Source of the DNA: VRUE01 sp963814915
GTDB taxonomy: Bacteria > Actinomycetota > Thermoleophilia > Solirubrobacterales > 70-9
Length of the DNA: 64,000 nucleotides
Reading direction: 5' to 3'
Assembly (NCBI GenBank): GCA_963814915.1
Contig: CAWFEI010000005.1
Location: forward strand, 372,001 to 436,000
A model generated the notes under the pieces. The model worked only from the letters and a program-made list of their open reading frames with translations, made no database searches and had not been told where the DNA came from. Shown here piece by piece: positions 8,406 through 17,057 of this stretch. Every line of letters starts with the position of its first letter. Positions within the stretch are counted from its first letter, which is position 1. The position numbers were made by a program, and so were the translations under genes.

Positions 8406-9142
8406 TGGAGCTGCGCCTGCTCGCCCTCTACCCCGACCAGATGAACATCTACGCGGACCGCGGCAACATCATTTTCCTGCGGCGGCGCTGCGAGTGGCGC
8501 GGAATCGAGTTCACCTACGCGGCGGCCGGCCCCGGCGAAGGGCTCGACCCCGGCGCACATGACCTGATCTACCTCGGCGGCGGCCAGGACCGTGACCAGC
8601 GCACCGTCGCCGCCGACATGGTCGCGAGCAAGCGCGTACCGCTCGCGTCGGCGGTTGCCGACGGCGCCGTCCTGCTCGCGGTCTGCGGCGGGTACCAGTT
8701 GCTCGGGCACAGCTACCAGCTCGGCGAGGAGCGCCTGCCGGGCCTCGGGCTCGCCGACTTGGAGACCGTCCGCGAGCCCGGCGAGCGGCTGATCGGCAAC
8801 ATCGCGATCGAGGCCGACCTCGGCGAAGGCCCGCGCACGATCGCCGGGTTTGAGAACCACGGCGGCCGAACCTACCTCGGCGATGGGGCCGAGCCGCTCG
8901 GCCGGGTGCTGCAGGGCCACGGCAACAACGGGGCCGACGGCTTCGAGGGCGTCCGCCGCGACAACCTGTTCGGCACCTACCTACACGGCCCGCTGCTGCC
9001 GAAGAACGCCTGGCTGGCCGACCGCCTGATCGCACTCGCCCTGGAGCGTCGCCAGGGCGCCCGCCCCGAGCTGGAGCCATTGGAGGATTCGCTCGAGCAA
9101 GCGGCGGAGCGCTGCGCCCGCGAGGTCGCGCTGCGCAACTGA
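8405..9142 (+). CDS. gatD: Lipid II isoglutaminyl synthase, glutamine amidotransferase subunit GatD
   Basis: This 245-residue protein is a CobB/CobQ-like class I glutamine amidotransferase. The nucleophile Cys lies in AVCGGYQLLGHSY (about residue 94) and the catalytic His in GTYLHGPLLPKN near residue 195. YLGGGQDRDQ is the oxyanion region typical of GatD. It hydrolyses glutamine and channels ammonia to MurT. The ATG at 8405 shares a base with the methyltransferase TGA. Normally gatD directly follows murT; here one gene separates them. Confidence 0.95.
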   Translation: MELRLLALYPDQMNIYADRGNIIFLRRRCEWRGIEFTYAAAGPGEGLDPGAHDLIYLGGGQDRDQRTVAADMVASKRVPLASAVADGAVLLAVCGGYQLLGHSYQLGEERLPGLGLADLETVREPGERLIGNIAIEADLGEGPRTIAGFENHGGRTYLGDGAEPLGRVLQGHGNNGADGFEGVRRDNLFGTYLHGPLLPKNAWLADRLIALALERRQGARPELEPLEDSLEQAAERCAREVALRN

Positions 9143-9147
9143 GTACG

Positions 9148-11385
9148 ATGGAAGCGGTTCGGATAACTGTGGCCATGCAACTCGTCGAGGCGCCCGATCG
9201 CGGTGGAGCTTTTGCCCGCTATGCGGCCCAAACCGCTGCCGTGGCTGTGACCTTGGCGCTTGCGCTGCTGGCGTTGCTGGCCACCGGGTCGGTCGAACGT
9301 GCCGCGGCCGCCGATTGCGGGGGTGAAGAACCGCGAGTCGTCGGCGGCACCTACTACGGCACCGCCTGCGACGACACCTACCGTGCGCCGCGCGGCGTCA
9401 CCAGGGTTTACGGCGAAGGCGGCAACGACACCCTCTACGGCCAACGCGGCAACGACTTCCTCTTCGGCGGGTCGGGGAACGACCGACTCTACGGCGGAAT
9501 CGGCGACGACCAGCTGCGCGGCGGCACGGGCGACGACCTGCTCTCCGGCGGCTTCGGCGCCGACTCCGTGCTCGACGGCGAAGCCGGCAACGACCTCGTC
9601 CGCGGCGACGCGACGATCGACGAGATCCAGAACACCGGTGGTGGAGTCGACACGCTCAGTTACGCGACCGGAGTGACTCCTGGCTTCTTCAACAAATCCT
9701 CCTACCCTGACTTCTCCGAGTACAACGGCCTGCCGCCGACGGTCAAGGGCCGCGGCGCCTACATCAACCTCCAGACCGGCAAGGGCGACAATGGCCTCGC
9801 CCCGGCCGGCGGCGGCGTCGACGAAGAAGTCGAAGGGTCGGAATTCGAGATCGTGATCGGCACGCCCTTCGACGACTACATCGTCGGCACGAGCGCCGAC
9901 CAGACGATCTACGGCGGAGGCGGTGCGGACGTGATCCTCGGCGAAGGAGGGGACGATTTCGCTTACGGCGGCGCTGACGGCGACTACTGCGACGCCGCGA
10001 GCACCGACGAATGCGAGTTCAAAGACGGTGCGCGCGAAGTCGACCCACGCGACCCCGGCGCGGTCTCCGCCGGCCTTATGGCGCCGCAGGGGAGTGGGCC
10101 GGCGGCGCTCTACCTGACCGGCAGCGACATGCGCGACGTGGTCACCGCGACATATGCCGCTGGCGCGGTGACGTTCACGCTCGGGCCGGGATCGCAGGCC
10201 GGCTTCGATGCCGGAAGCACGGCCGCGGGCGGCTGCGGCGCACCGGCGGGCGGCCAGGTCGTCTGCCCGTCCCCGACGCCACCCGACTCCATCGTCCTCG
10301 CGGGCCTAGACGGGAACGACTCGCTGTCGGCGTCCAACTTCCCGGCGACGACCTCAGTGGTTCTCCTGGGCGGCGAAGGCGTGGACCGCCTCACCGGCGG
10401 CGACACGGAAGACGCGCTGGTCGACGGACCGGGCGACGACGAAGTCCATGCGGGCGGCGGCGACGACGCCGTGCCCAACAACGAAGGCGCGGACAACCTC
10501 CACGCCGAAGCCGGAGAGGACCTGTTCGTCGACGACGCGGTTTGCGAAGGGGACCTGCTCGACGGCGGCCCAGACCGCGACAACGCCAACTGGGCAAACT
10601 TCGACCCAGAAGGCTCGGGGAGCGGGATCTCGATCGACATGGAAGGCGGGCACGCAGGACTGGTCGGCTCGGCCGGTGAGCCCGCCTGCCCGAGCGGTCC
10701 GCTGACGACGCTGAGCGGGCTCGAGGACATCGAGGGCACCAGCTATGACGACACCCTCGCGGGCGACGCGGGCGACAACCAGCTGCTCGGCCGCCCTGGC
10801 CACGACTCCTATTTCGCCGCCGCCGGCAACGACTCGATCCTCGCCAACTCCGGCGACACCGACCTGGCGATCGACTGCGGCGAAGGCTGGGACACGGCGC
10901 TGATCGACATCCCAGCCAAAGGCTATGCCGACCCGACTCCGGTCGATTGCGAGGACGTCGAAAAACGGCCGGTCAACAGCTTCCGCCCGCCGGGGACGCC
11001 GCCGAATCCAAACCCGGCGCCTGAAACGCCGATCGCCGAAGCAGCCACGATCCAGCCCCCGCCGGACACCGAGCCCCCGCGAACCCGCCTCTACCGCCGG
11101 CCTGCGCACGTCGCTTCGAGCAACCGTCGCCGCCGCTGGGTCTCCTTCGCCTTCAAATCCAATGAGCCCGGCTCTACCTACCGCTGCCGGCTCGACCGAC
11201 AGCGGTTCAGCGCCTGCGCCTCACCGCGCCGCTACCGCGTGCACGCCGGACGCCACGCCTTCCGCGTCTACGCCACCGACCCGGCCCGGAACCGCGACCG
11301 CACGCCGGTCGTCTACCGGTTCCGGATCCTGCCGGTCAGCGTCCACTCGAGCCGAAGCCACCGCCACCGCGGCTCGACTCGCTGA
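9148..11385 (+). CDS. Secreted RTX-type calcium-binding repeat protein
   Basis: This 745-residue protein starts with a signal-peptide-like segment (hydrophobic VALALLALLATG followed by an Ala-rich cleavage region; an internal ATG at 9175 may be the true start). It carries clusters of RTX nonapeptides of the form GGxGxDxLxG, densest at residues about 90-150 and again at 235-275 and 400-460. These bind calcium in a parallel beta-roll. Residues about 640-735 form a separate module with SFAFKSNEPGSTYRCRLDR. That module is common as repeats in Thermoleophilia surface proteins. No enzymatic domain is visible. Its last 50 bases overlap the convergent dut gene. Confidence 0.85.
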   Translation: MEAVRITVAMQLVEAPDRGGAFARYAAQTAAVAVTLALALLALLATGSVERAAAADCGGEEPRVVGGTYYGTACDDTYRAPRGVTRVYGEGGNDTLYGQRGNDFLFGGSGNDRLYGGIGDDQLRGGTGDDLLSGGFGADSVLDGEAGNDLVRGDATIDEIQNTGGGVDTLSYATGVTPGFFNKSSYPDFSEYNGLPPTVKGRGAYINLQTGKGDNGLAPAGGGVDEEVEGSEFEIVIGTPFDDYIVGTSADQTIYGGGGADVILGEGGDDFAYGGADGDYCDAASTDECEFKDGAREVDPRDPGAVSAGLMAPQGSGPAALYLTGSDMRDVVTATYAAGAVTFTLGPGSQAGFDAGSTAAGGCGAPAGGQVVCPSPTPPDSIVLAGLDGNDSLSASNFPATTSVVLLGGEGVDRLTGGDTEDALVDGPGDDEVHAGGGDDAVPNNEGADNLHAEAGEDLFVDDAVCEGDLLDGGPDRDNANWANFDPEGSGSGISIDMEGGHAGLVGSAGEPACPSGPLTTLSGLEDIEGTSYDDTLAGDAGDNQLLGRPGHDSYFAAAGNDSILANSGDTDLAIDCGEGWDTALIDIPAKGYADPTPVDCEDVEKRPVNSFRPPGTPPNPNPAPETPIAEAATIQPPPDTEPPRTRLYRRPAHVASSNRRRRWVSFAFKSNEPGSTYRCRLDRQRFSACASPRRYRVHAGRHAFRVYATDPARNRDRTPVVYRFRILPVSVHSSRSHRHRGSTR

Positions 11386-11776
11386 GCGATTCGACCTCGA
11401 CCGGCTCGGGCAACCCCACCGAGGCCACAACCAACTGGGCGATCCGCTCGCCCGGCTCGACCCGAAAGGTCTCGGCCGGGTCGGTGTTGAGCAGCAGCAC
11501 CCGCACTTCGCCGCGGTAGCCGCTGTCGATCAAACCCGGGCTGTTGACCAGCGCGATCCCATGTTCGCGCGCGATCCCCGACCTCGGCAGCACCAAGCCC
11601 GCATGCCCGTCGGGAATCTCCACCGCCACCCCCGTCCCCACGCTCCACCGCTCCCCCGGCCCCAGATGCGCCGCCTCGCATGCGTACAGATCAAGTCCGG
11701 CATCTCCCACATGCGCGCGAGTGGGCAAGACGGCCTCGTCCTTCAGCTTGGCAACCCGTAACTCCACCGCGCGCAC
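11336..11776 (-). CDS. dut: Deoxyuridine 5'-triphosphate nucleotidohydrolase (dUTPase)
   Basis: This 146-residue protein is the trimeric dUTPase. Visible motifs are motif 1 (AGLDLYA), motif 2 (PRSGIAREHG), motif 3 (GLIDSGYRGEV), motif 4 (PGERIAQLVV) and the flexible C-terminal motif 5 (RGGGGFGSSG). It converts dUTP to dUMP and PPi, keeping uracil out of DNA and supplying dTMP synthesis. Motif 5 fixes the C-terminus, so the 50-base tail overlap with the RTX gene on the opposite strand is real on the dut side. Confidence 0.96.
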   Translation of the reverse strand: MRAVELRVAKLKDEAVLPTRAHVGDAGLDLYACEAAHLGPGERWSVGTGVAVEIPDGHAGLVLPRSGIAREHGIALVNSPGLIDSGYRGEVRVLLLNTDPAETFRVEPGERIAQLVVASVGLPEPVEVESLSESSRGGGGFGSSGR

Positions 11777-11820
11777 CCTACAGCGCCCGCAGGGAGGGGC
11801 CGAGAGACACCCTCACCCTC

Positions 11821-13134
11821 CTACGCCACCGCCAAATCGTCGAACCGGTGCAGCTCGGCCACCGGCACCCGTGCGTGAACCAGCACGCCGTCCTCTCGCT
11901 CGGTGCGCTCCAACTCCCCCGCCACCTCGTGCAGCTCGTGCAGCCTCGCACCCTCGCTGTAGGGAACGAGGAGCTCGACCTCGGCCAGGGTGTCGCGGAA
12001 GGCCTCCTCGACCCGCCCGCACAGCTGCCCGACCCCCTCGCCGTCGAGTGCGGATACGAGCACCGCCCCGGGGTGGTGCAGCAGCGCCTCGCGGCGCTCG
12101 CCCTCGTCGAGCAGGTCGGCCTTGTTGAGCACGAGGAGGCGCGCCCTGTCCCCAGCGCCGATCTCCCCCAGGACCGCGTCGACCGCCTCCAGGTCGGCGA
12201 GGCGCCGCTCCTCGGGCGCCGCCGCGTCGACCACCTGGAGGATCAGGTCCGCAAGCACGGTCTCCTCCAGGGTCGCCTTGAACGCCTCGACCAGTTGATG
12301 GGGCAGCTTCTCGATGAAGCCGACCGTGTCGGTGAAGAGGAAGTCCCGCCCGGAGAGCGGCACGCTGCGGGTCGTCGGGTCGAGCGTGTGGAAGAGCCTG
12401 TCACCCACGCCGACCTCCGGCGCCCCGGTGAGGGCGTTGAGCAGGGTCGACTTGCCGGCGTTGGTGTAGCCGGCGAGCGCTACGCGGGGCAGCGAGGAGC
12501 GATCGCGGCGGGCGCGCATCACGCCGCGGTTGCGCTCGAGCCGCCCGAGACGGCGGCGTAGCGCGGCGATCCGGTCGCGAGCGAGGCGGCGGTCGGTCTC
12601 GATCTGGCTCTCGCCGGGGCCCCTGGTGCCGATCCCGCCTCCGAGCCGCTCGAGGTGGGTCCACAGCCCGCGCATCCGCGCGAGGTTGTACTCCAGCTGC
12701 GCGAGCTCAACCTGCAGCTTGCCCTCGGCCGAGTGGGCGTGGTCGGCGAAGATGTCGAGGATGACCGCTGTGCGGTCGACGACCGGCACGCCCAGCGCCG
12801 CCTCGAGGTTGCGCTCCTGGCGCGGCGCCAGCTCGTCGTCGCAGGCGACCAGGTTGGCGTCGCAGACGGCGATCTGCTGCTTGACCTCGGCCAGCTTGCC
12901 GCGACCGAGGTAGCGGTCGGGGTCCGGTGCATCGCGCTGCTGCAGAGCCTCGCCCGCCGTCGCGACCCCCGCGGTGCGCAACAGCTCCTTCAGCTCGGCG
13001 AGAGGGTCGCTCTCCGTCCGGCCGTCGCCAACCCCGAGCGCGAGCGCCCGCTGACGGGCGCGCGGATTGGAGACGCCGGCGCCGTTGGCCGTGTATCGGG
13101 TCTGCTTGCTGCGCCCGTTCCTGGATCGATCCAC
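11821..13134 (-). CDS. hflX: GTPase HflX
   Basis: This 437-residue protein has the N-terminal HflX domain (DPDRYLGRGKL), a coiled-coil linker with GGIGTRGPGESQIETDRR, and a G domain. The P-loop is GYTNAGKSTLLNAL, G3 is DTVGFI and G4 is NKAD. HflX binds and splits stalled or hibernating ribosomes. The start is GTG at 13134, giving a short basic N-terminal extension. It diverges from the epimerase gene by under 50 bases. It belongs to the conserved miaB-miaA-dapF-hflX neighbourhood, here interrupted by two plus-strand genes. Confidence 0.96.
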   Translation of the reverse strand: MDRSRNGRSKQTRYTANGAGVSNPRARQRALALGVGDGRTESDPLAELKELLRTAGVATAGEALQQRDAPDPDRYLGRGKLAEVKQQIAVCDANLVACDDELAPRQERNLEAALGVPVVDRTAVILDIFADHAHSAEGKLQVELAQLEYNLARMRGLWTHLERLGGGIGTRGPGESQIETDRRLARDRIAALRRRLGRLERNRGVMRARRDRSSLPRVALAGYTNAGKSTLLNALTGAPEVGVGDRLFHTLDPTTRSVPLSGRDFLFTDTVGFIEKLPHQLVEAFKATLEETVLADLILQVVDAAAPEERRLADLEAVDAVLGEIGAGDRARLLVLNKADLLDEGERREALLHHPGAVLVSALDGEGVGQLCGRVEEAFRDTLAEVELLVPYSEGARLHELHEVAGELERTEREDGVLVHARVPVAELHRFDDLAVA

Positions 13135-13181
13135 TCGGTCCGATTGTAGGCCTCGCCCCGGTGCGGATAGTCTGTTCGTCA

Positions 13182-14177
13182 GTGAAGGTCTTCTTGACGG
13201 GGGGAACCGGATTCATCGGCGGCGAGGTCGCCCGCCAGCTGCGCGGTCGCGGCGACGAGGTCGTCTGCTTGGTGCGCAACCCCGAGAAGGCGAGCGGGCT
13301 GAACGGCCTGGGCTGCGCGACGGTCGCCGGGGACCTCGGTGACGCCGCTGCGATAGCCAGGGGCATGGAGGGCTGCGATGCCGTCATCCACGCCGCCGCG
13401 ATGTACCAGGTCGGCATCCCGGCCAAGCAGCACCCGGCGATGTGGGAGGCCAACGTCGCCGGCACCGAGCACGTGCTCAAGGCCGCCCGCGACGCCGGTG
13501 TCGCCAAGCTCGTCTACGTCTCCACCTGCGGAATCTTCGGAAACACGCATCGCCAGGTCGTCGACGAGGACTACGAGCACCCCGGCAAGGAGTTCACGTC
13601 CTACTACGAGGAGACCAAGCTCGAGGCCCACAAGATCGCCAAGCGGATGATCGAGGACGGCCTGCCGGGCGTGATCGTCCAGCCCGGCGGCGTCTACGGC
13701 CCGGGCGACACCTCGCAGGTCGCCGACCTGCTGGAGGAATTCTTCGCCGGGAAGCTGGTCCTGATGCCTTTCCCGGAGTTCGGCATATGCCTTACCCATG
13801 TCGAGGACATCGCCGGGGGGATCTTGCTGGCGCTCGACAAAGGAAGGGTCGGCGAGGCTTATGTGCTGAGCGGCCCGGTGACGACGATGCGCGAGGCGAT
13901 CGAGACCGTCGGCGCCGCCACGGGCCGCAAGGCGCCGAAGCACGCGATGCCGGTCGGCCTGATGAAGGCCCTGACCCCGGTCGGCCCACTCGTCGGCAAG
14001 CTGATGGGCCAGCCGCCGAACCTGCGCGAGCTGATCGCGTCCGCTGACGGCGTCACTTTCTGGGCCAGCCATGAGAAGGCAAGCCGCGAGCTCGGCTACG
14101 CGCCGCGCGGGCTCGACGAGGGCCTGCGCCAGACGCTCGAGGCCGACGACCGGTTTCCCGCCCCGGTCGCACCCTGA
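13182..14177 (+). CDS. NAD(P)-dependent epimerase/dehydratase (extended SDR)
   Basis: This 331-residue extended SDR has the cofactor motif VFLTGGTGFIGG right at the N-terminus and the catalytic motif SYYEETKLEAHKIAKR (YxxxK, preceded by STCGIFG). PGGVYGPGD is the usual post-catalytic motif. It resembles dihydroflavonol-4-reductase-like and sugar epimerase-like proteins, and the substrate is open. I chose GTG at 13182 because it places the Rossmann strand at residue 2. GTG at 13161 would add seven residues. The MBL-fold gene follows 13 bases downstream. Confidence 0.87.
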   Translation: MKVFLTGGTGFIGGEVARQLRGRGDEVVCLVRNPEKASGLNGLGCATVAGDLGDAAAIARGMEGCDAVIHAAAMYQVGIPAKQHPAMWEANVAGTEHVLKAARDAGVAKLVYVSTCGIFGNTHRQVVDEDYEHPGKEFTSYYEETKLEAHKIAKRMIEDGLPGVIVQPGGVYGPGDTSQVADLLEEFFAGKLVLMPFPEFGICLTHVEDIAGGILLALDKGRVGEAYVLSGPVTTMREAIETVGAATGRKAPKHAMPVGLMKALTPVGPLVGKLMGQPPNLRELIASADGVTFWASHEKASRELGYAPRGLDEGLRQTLEADDRFPAPVAP

Positions 14178-14190
14178 GCACGGCGCCGCG

Positions 14191-15033
14191 ATGCGCGTAA
14201 TCGACGTCGAGCATCTCGGGCGCCCGCACGTGATCGGTTGCTGGCAGGTCGGTGACTCCCTCGTCGACCCCGGTCCGGAGTCGTCGCTGGAGACGCTGCT
14301 GGCCGCACTGGGAGACGAGCGGCCACGGGCGCTGCTGCTCACCCACATTCACCTCGATCACGCAGCCGCGACCGGCGCGCTGGTCCGGCGCTGGCCCGAC
14401 CTCGAGGTCTACGTGCACGAGCGCGGCGCCCCACACCTGATCGACCCGACGAAGCTGTTGGCGAGCGCCGAGCGGCTCTACGGCGACCAGATGCAACGGC
14501 TGTGGGGGGAGATCGTGCCGGTGCCCGAGGCCAACGTGAAGCCACTCGCGGGCGGCGAGACGCTGCTCGGCATGCGCGTCGCCTACACCCCGGGCCACGC
14601 CTCGCACCACGTCAGCTACCTGCACGAGGAGAGCGGCACGGCCTTCGTCGGCGACGTCGCCGCGGTCTCAATCCCCGGTGTCGACCTCGTCGTGCCCCCC
14701 ACCCCACCACCCGACATCGACATCGAGACCTGGATCGAATCGATCGGGATCGTCGAAGGCTGGCAGCCCCAGCGCCTCGCCCTGACCCATTTCGGCGCGA
14801 TCGAGGATCCCCTCCCCCACCTCGCCCTGGTCAAGGACCGCCTCCGCGAAGAGGCCCAGCTCGCCCGCGATCTACCGGAAGACGCCTACGAGGCGCGGCA
14901 TCGGCAACGGGTTGCCGCCAGCTCCGGCAGCGAAGACGCAGCGGCCGAGATGATCCAATGCGTCCCCCCGCAGTACCAATGGCGCGGCCTCGACCGCTAC
15001 TGGCGCAAGCGGGCGGAGCGCGAAGCCGGCTAG
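14191..15033 (+). CDS. MBL-fold metallohydrolase
   Basis: This 280-residue protein has the metallo-beta-lactamase metal motif THIHLDHAAATG (HxHxDH) at about residues 52-57. A second metal His lies in YTPGHASHHVSY, Asp in FVGDVAAV and a late His in ALTHFG. This is the full dinuclear zinc set. The C-terminal helical extension (residues about 215-280) is charged. The substrate is unknown; glyoxalase II-like or lactonase-like activity is possible. It ends in a four-base convergent overlap with the aminotransferase gene. Confidence 0.88.
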   Translation: MRVIDVEHLGRPHVIGCWQVGDSLVDPGPESSLETLLAALGDERPRALLLTHIHLDHAAATGALVRRWPDLEVYVHERGAPHLIDPTKLLASAERLYGDQMQRLWGEIVPVPEANVKPLAGGETLLGMRVAYTPGHASHHVSYLHEESGTAFVGDVAAVSIPGVDLVVPPTPPPDIDIETWIESIGIVEGWQPQRLALTHFGAIEDPLPHLALVKDRLREEAQLARDLPEDAYEARHRQRVAASSGSEDAAAEMIQCVPPQYQWRGLDRYWRKRAEREAG

Positions 15034-16199
15034 GACAGGTGCTCGCGCATCCGCTCGACCGCCTCGGTGATGCGGTCGTCGGGGGTGGTGAGCGCAATGC
15101 GGAAGAACCCCTCGCCGCTCGGCCCGTACATCGAACCGGGCGAGACGACGACCGCGGCCTCTTCGAGCACCAACTCGGCGAACGAAGTCGACGTATGGCC
15201 GTCGGGAACCGGTGCCCAGACGTAGATCGTCCCCTTCGGTGCGGCCACCGCGACGCCGATCTCATCCAGGGCCGAGACGACCAGGTCGCGACGGCGGGCG
15301 TAGGTTTCGTTGATCCGCTCCAGCGGGCCGGAAGGCCCCTCCAGGGCGGCGACGCCGGCCATCTGCACCGCCTCGAACATGCCCGAGTCGATGTTGGTCT
15401 TAAGTCGCCAGTAGGCCTGCACCGCCTCGGCGTTGCCGAGGATCGCCGCGCAGCGCCAGCCGGTCATGTTGTAGCCCTTGGAGAGCGAGAAGACCTCCAC
15501 GCCGACCTCCTTCGCGCCGGGTGTGGCGAGGAAGCTGGGCGCGACGTAGCCGTCGTAGGTCGTCTCCGAGTAGGCGTTGTCGTGGACGACGAGGATTTCG
15601 TGCTCGCGGGCGAAGGAGACGGCCATCTCGAAGAAGCCCTCGGGGACGACCGCCCCGGTCGGGTTGTTCGGATAGTTGATGAACATCAGCCGCGCCTTGG
15701 CCGCGACGTCGGCCGGAACTGCGGTCAGGTCGGGGGCGAAGCCCAGATCGGGGGCGAGCGGCAGCAGCTCGGGAGCGGCCCCGGCGAGGATCGGCCCACC
15801 GGTGTAGACCGGGTAGCCCGGGTCGGAGGCCAGCGCGACGTCACCCGGGTCGAGGAAGGCGAAGCAGAGGTTGTAGATGCACTCCTTGGCGCCGAGCGCC
15901 GGGATCACCTCGCTGTCGGGGTCGATCTCGACCCCGAAGCGCCGGTCGTAGAAGCGCGCGAAGGCCTCGCGGAACTCGTCCCGCCCGCGGTTGCTCGGGT
16001 ACTGGTGGTTGCCGGGGTCGGCGACCGCCGCCTGCATCGCGTTGACGACGTGCGTGTAGGTCGGCTCATCGGGGTCGCCGATGCCGAGGCTGATCACGTC
16101 GATACCCGCGGCCCGCTTCTCGGCGATGCGGCGCTCCAGTTCCTGGAACATGTACGGAGGCATCGCCTCCAGGCGCTTGGATGGGTCTGCGATTCCCAC
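15030..16199 (-). CDS. dapL: LL-diaminopimelate aminotransferase-like class I aminotransferase
   Basis: This 389-residue PLP enzyme has the Schiff-base lysine in SLSKGYNMTGWR, the NYPNNPTGAV motif and HDNAYSETTYDG. The N-terminal SLGIGDPDEPT and a MPPYMFQELERRIAEKR start match the DapL/succinyl-DAP aminotransferase branch. DapL would convert tetrahydrodipicolinate directly to LL-DAP. Placement 15 bases after dapF supports a role in DAP/lysine synthesis. Other members of this branch act on different amino acids, so the exact substrate is likely but not certain. The start is GTG at 16199. Confidence 0.8.
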   Translation of the reverse strand: MGIADPSKRLEAMPPYMFQELERRIAEKRAAGIDVISLGIGDPDEPTYTHVVNAMQAAVADPGNHQYPSNRGRDEFREAFARFYDRRFGVEIDPDSEVIPALGAKECIYNLCFAFLDPGDVALASDPGYPVYTGGPILAGAAPELLPLAPDLGFAPDLTAVPADVAAKARLMFINYPNNPTGAVVPEGFFEMAVSFAREHEILVVHDNAYSETTYDGYVAPSFLATPGAKEVGVEVFSLSKGYNMTGWRCAAILGNAEAVQAYWRLKTNIDSGMFEAVQMAGVAALEGPSGPLERINETYARRRDLVVSALDEIGVAVAAPKGTIYVWAPVPDGHTSTSFAELVLEEAAVVVSPGSMYGPSGEGFFRIALTTPDDRITEAVERMREHLS

Positions 16200-16214
16200 G
16201 GGCGCGGGAATGTA

Positions 16215-17057
16215 TTAGGTGAGCTCGGACAGTGTCTGGACCAGCTCGCGCGAGAGCTGCCCCGAGCAGATCGGCTCGGCCCAGCCGCTGAGGCGCACGC
16301 CGAGGTCCTCGGAGACCTCGACCTCGAGCTCGCCGCCGTCGAGCTCGACCACGATCGGGCTCGGCGTGCCGCGCAGGAACGCGGTCACGGCGGCGCCGCT
16401 GGCGCCCGTGCCCGAGGAGAGCGTCTCCCCCACCCCGCGCTCGAAGATCCGCGACCTGACCCGCCCGCCTTCGATCCGCAGAAAGGAGACGTTGGTGCGG
16501 TTGGGGAACAGCTCGTGGCCTTCGATCCCGGGGCCGATCGAGCTGAGGTCGAGCGCCTCCAACTCATCGCCGACGACGATCGCGCACTGGGGGTTGCCGA
16601 TCGAGACGTGCTGGAACTCCCAGTCGCGCCCGGAAGAGGTGAGAACCCCCCTTCCGTCCGGCTCCCCATCGGGGAAGTCCTTCGAAACCGTCGCGGCCTG
16701 TCCCATCTCCACCGAACAGGTCCGCTCGGAGGTGATCGTCGGCGTCACCGGCCCGGCCTTCGTCGAGATCGAGAAGACGTCCTCGTTGGTCCAGCCGTGG
16801 CGGCGCAGGTAGAGAATCGCCTCGCGCGCGCCGTTGCCCGACAGCTCCGCCTCGGAACCGTCGGGGTTGAAGATCCGCAGCGCGGCGACGAAGGCAGGGT
16901 CGTCGCTGCGCTCGAGCAGCAGCACCCCGTCGGCGCCGACGCCGAAATGCGGATCGCAGATCCGCTGCACCCGCGCCCCCGTCAACTCCCAAGGCAGGTC
17001 ATCGGCCTCGACGATCACGTAGTCGTTGCCCAGCGCCGTCCACTTCTCGAATCTCAC
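16215..17057 (-). CDS. dapF: Diaminopimelate epimerase-family protein lacking both catalytic cysteines
   Basis: This 280-residue protein aligns with DapF over its whole length: KWTALGNDYVIVE at the N-terminus, IFNPDGSEAEL, SIGNPQCAIVV, NRTNVSF and FERGVGETLSSGTGASG. In DapF the two catalytic residues are cysteines (CGNG at about 73 and CGTG at about 217). Here both are serine: residue 73 (codon TCG at 16839-16841) and residue 215 (TCG at 16413-16415). The rest is well conserved, so it is not a decaying gene. Whether it still interconverts LL- and meso-DAP is doubtful. The GTG start overlaps the miaA stop. Confidence 0.85.
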   Translation of the reverse strand: MRFEKWTALGNDYVIVEADDLPWELTGARVQRICDPHFGVGADGVLLLERSDDPAFVAALRIFNPDGSEAELSGNGAREAILYLRRHGWTNEDVFSISTKAGPVTPTITSERTCSVEMGQAATVSKDFPDGEPDGRGVLTSSGRDWEFQHVSIGNPQCAIVVGDELEALDLSSIGPGIEGHELFPNRTNVSFLRIEGGRVRSRIFERGVGETLSSGTGASGAAVTAFLRGTPSPIVVELDGGELEVEVSEDLGVRLSGWAEPICSGQLSRELVQTLSELT

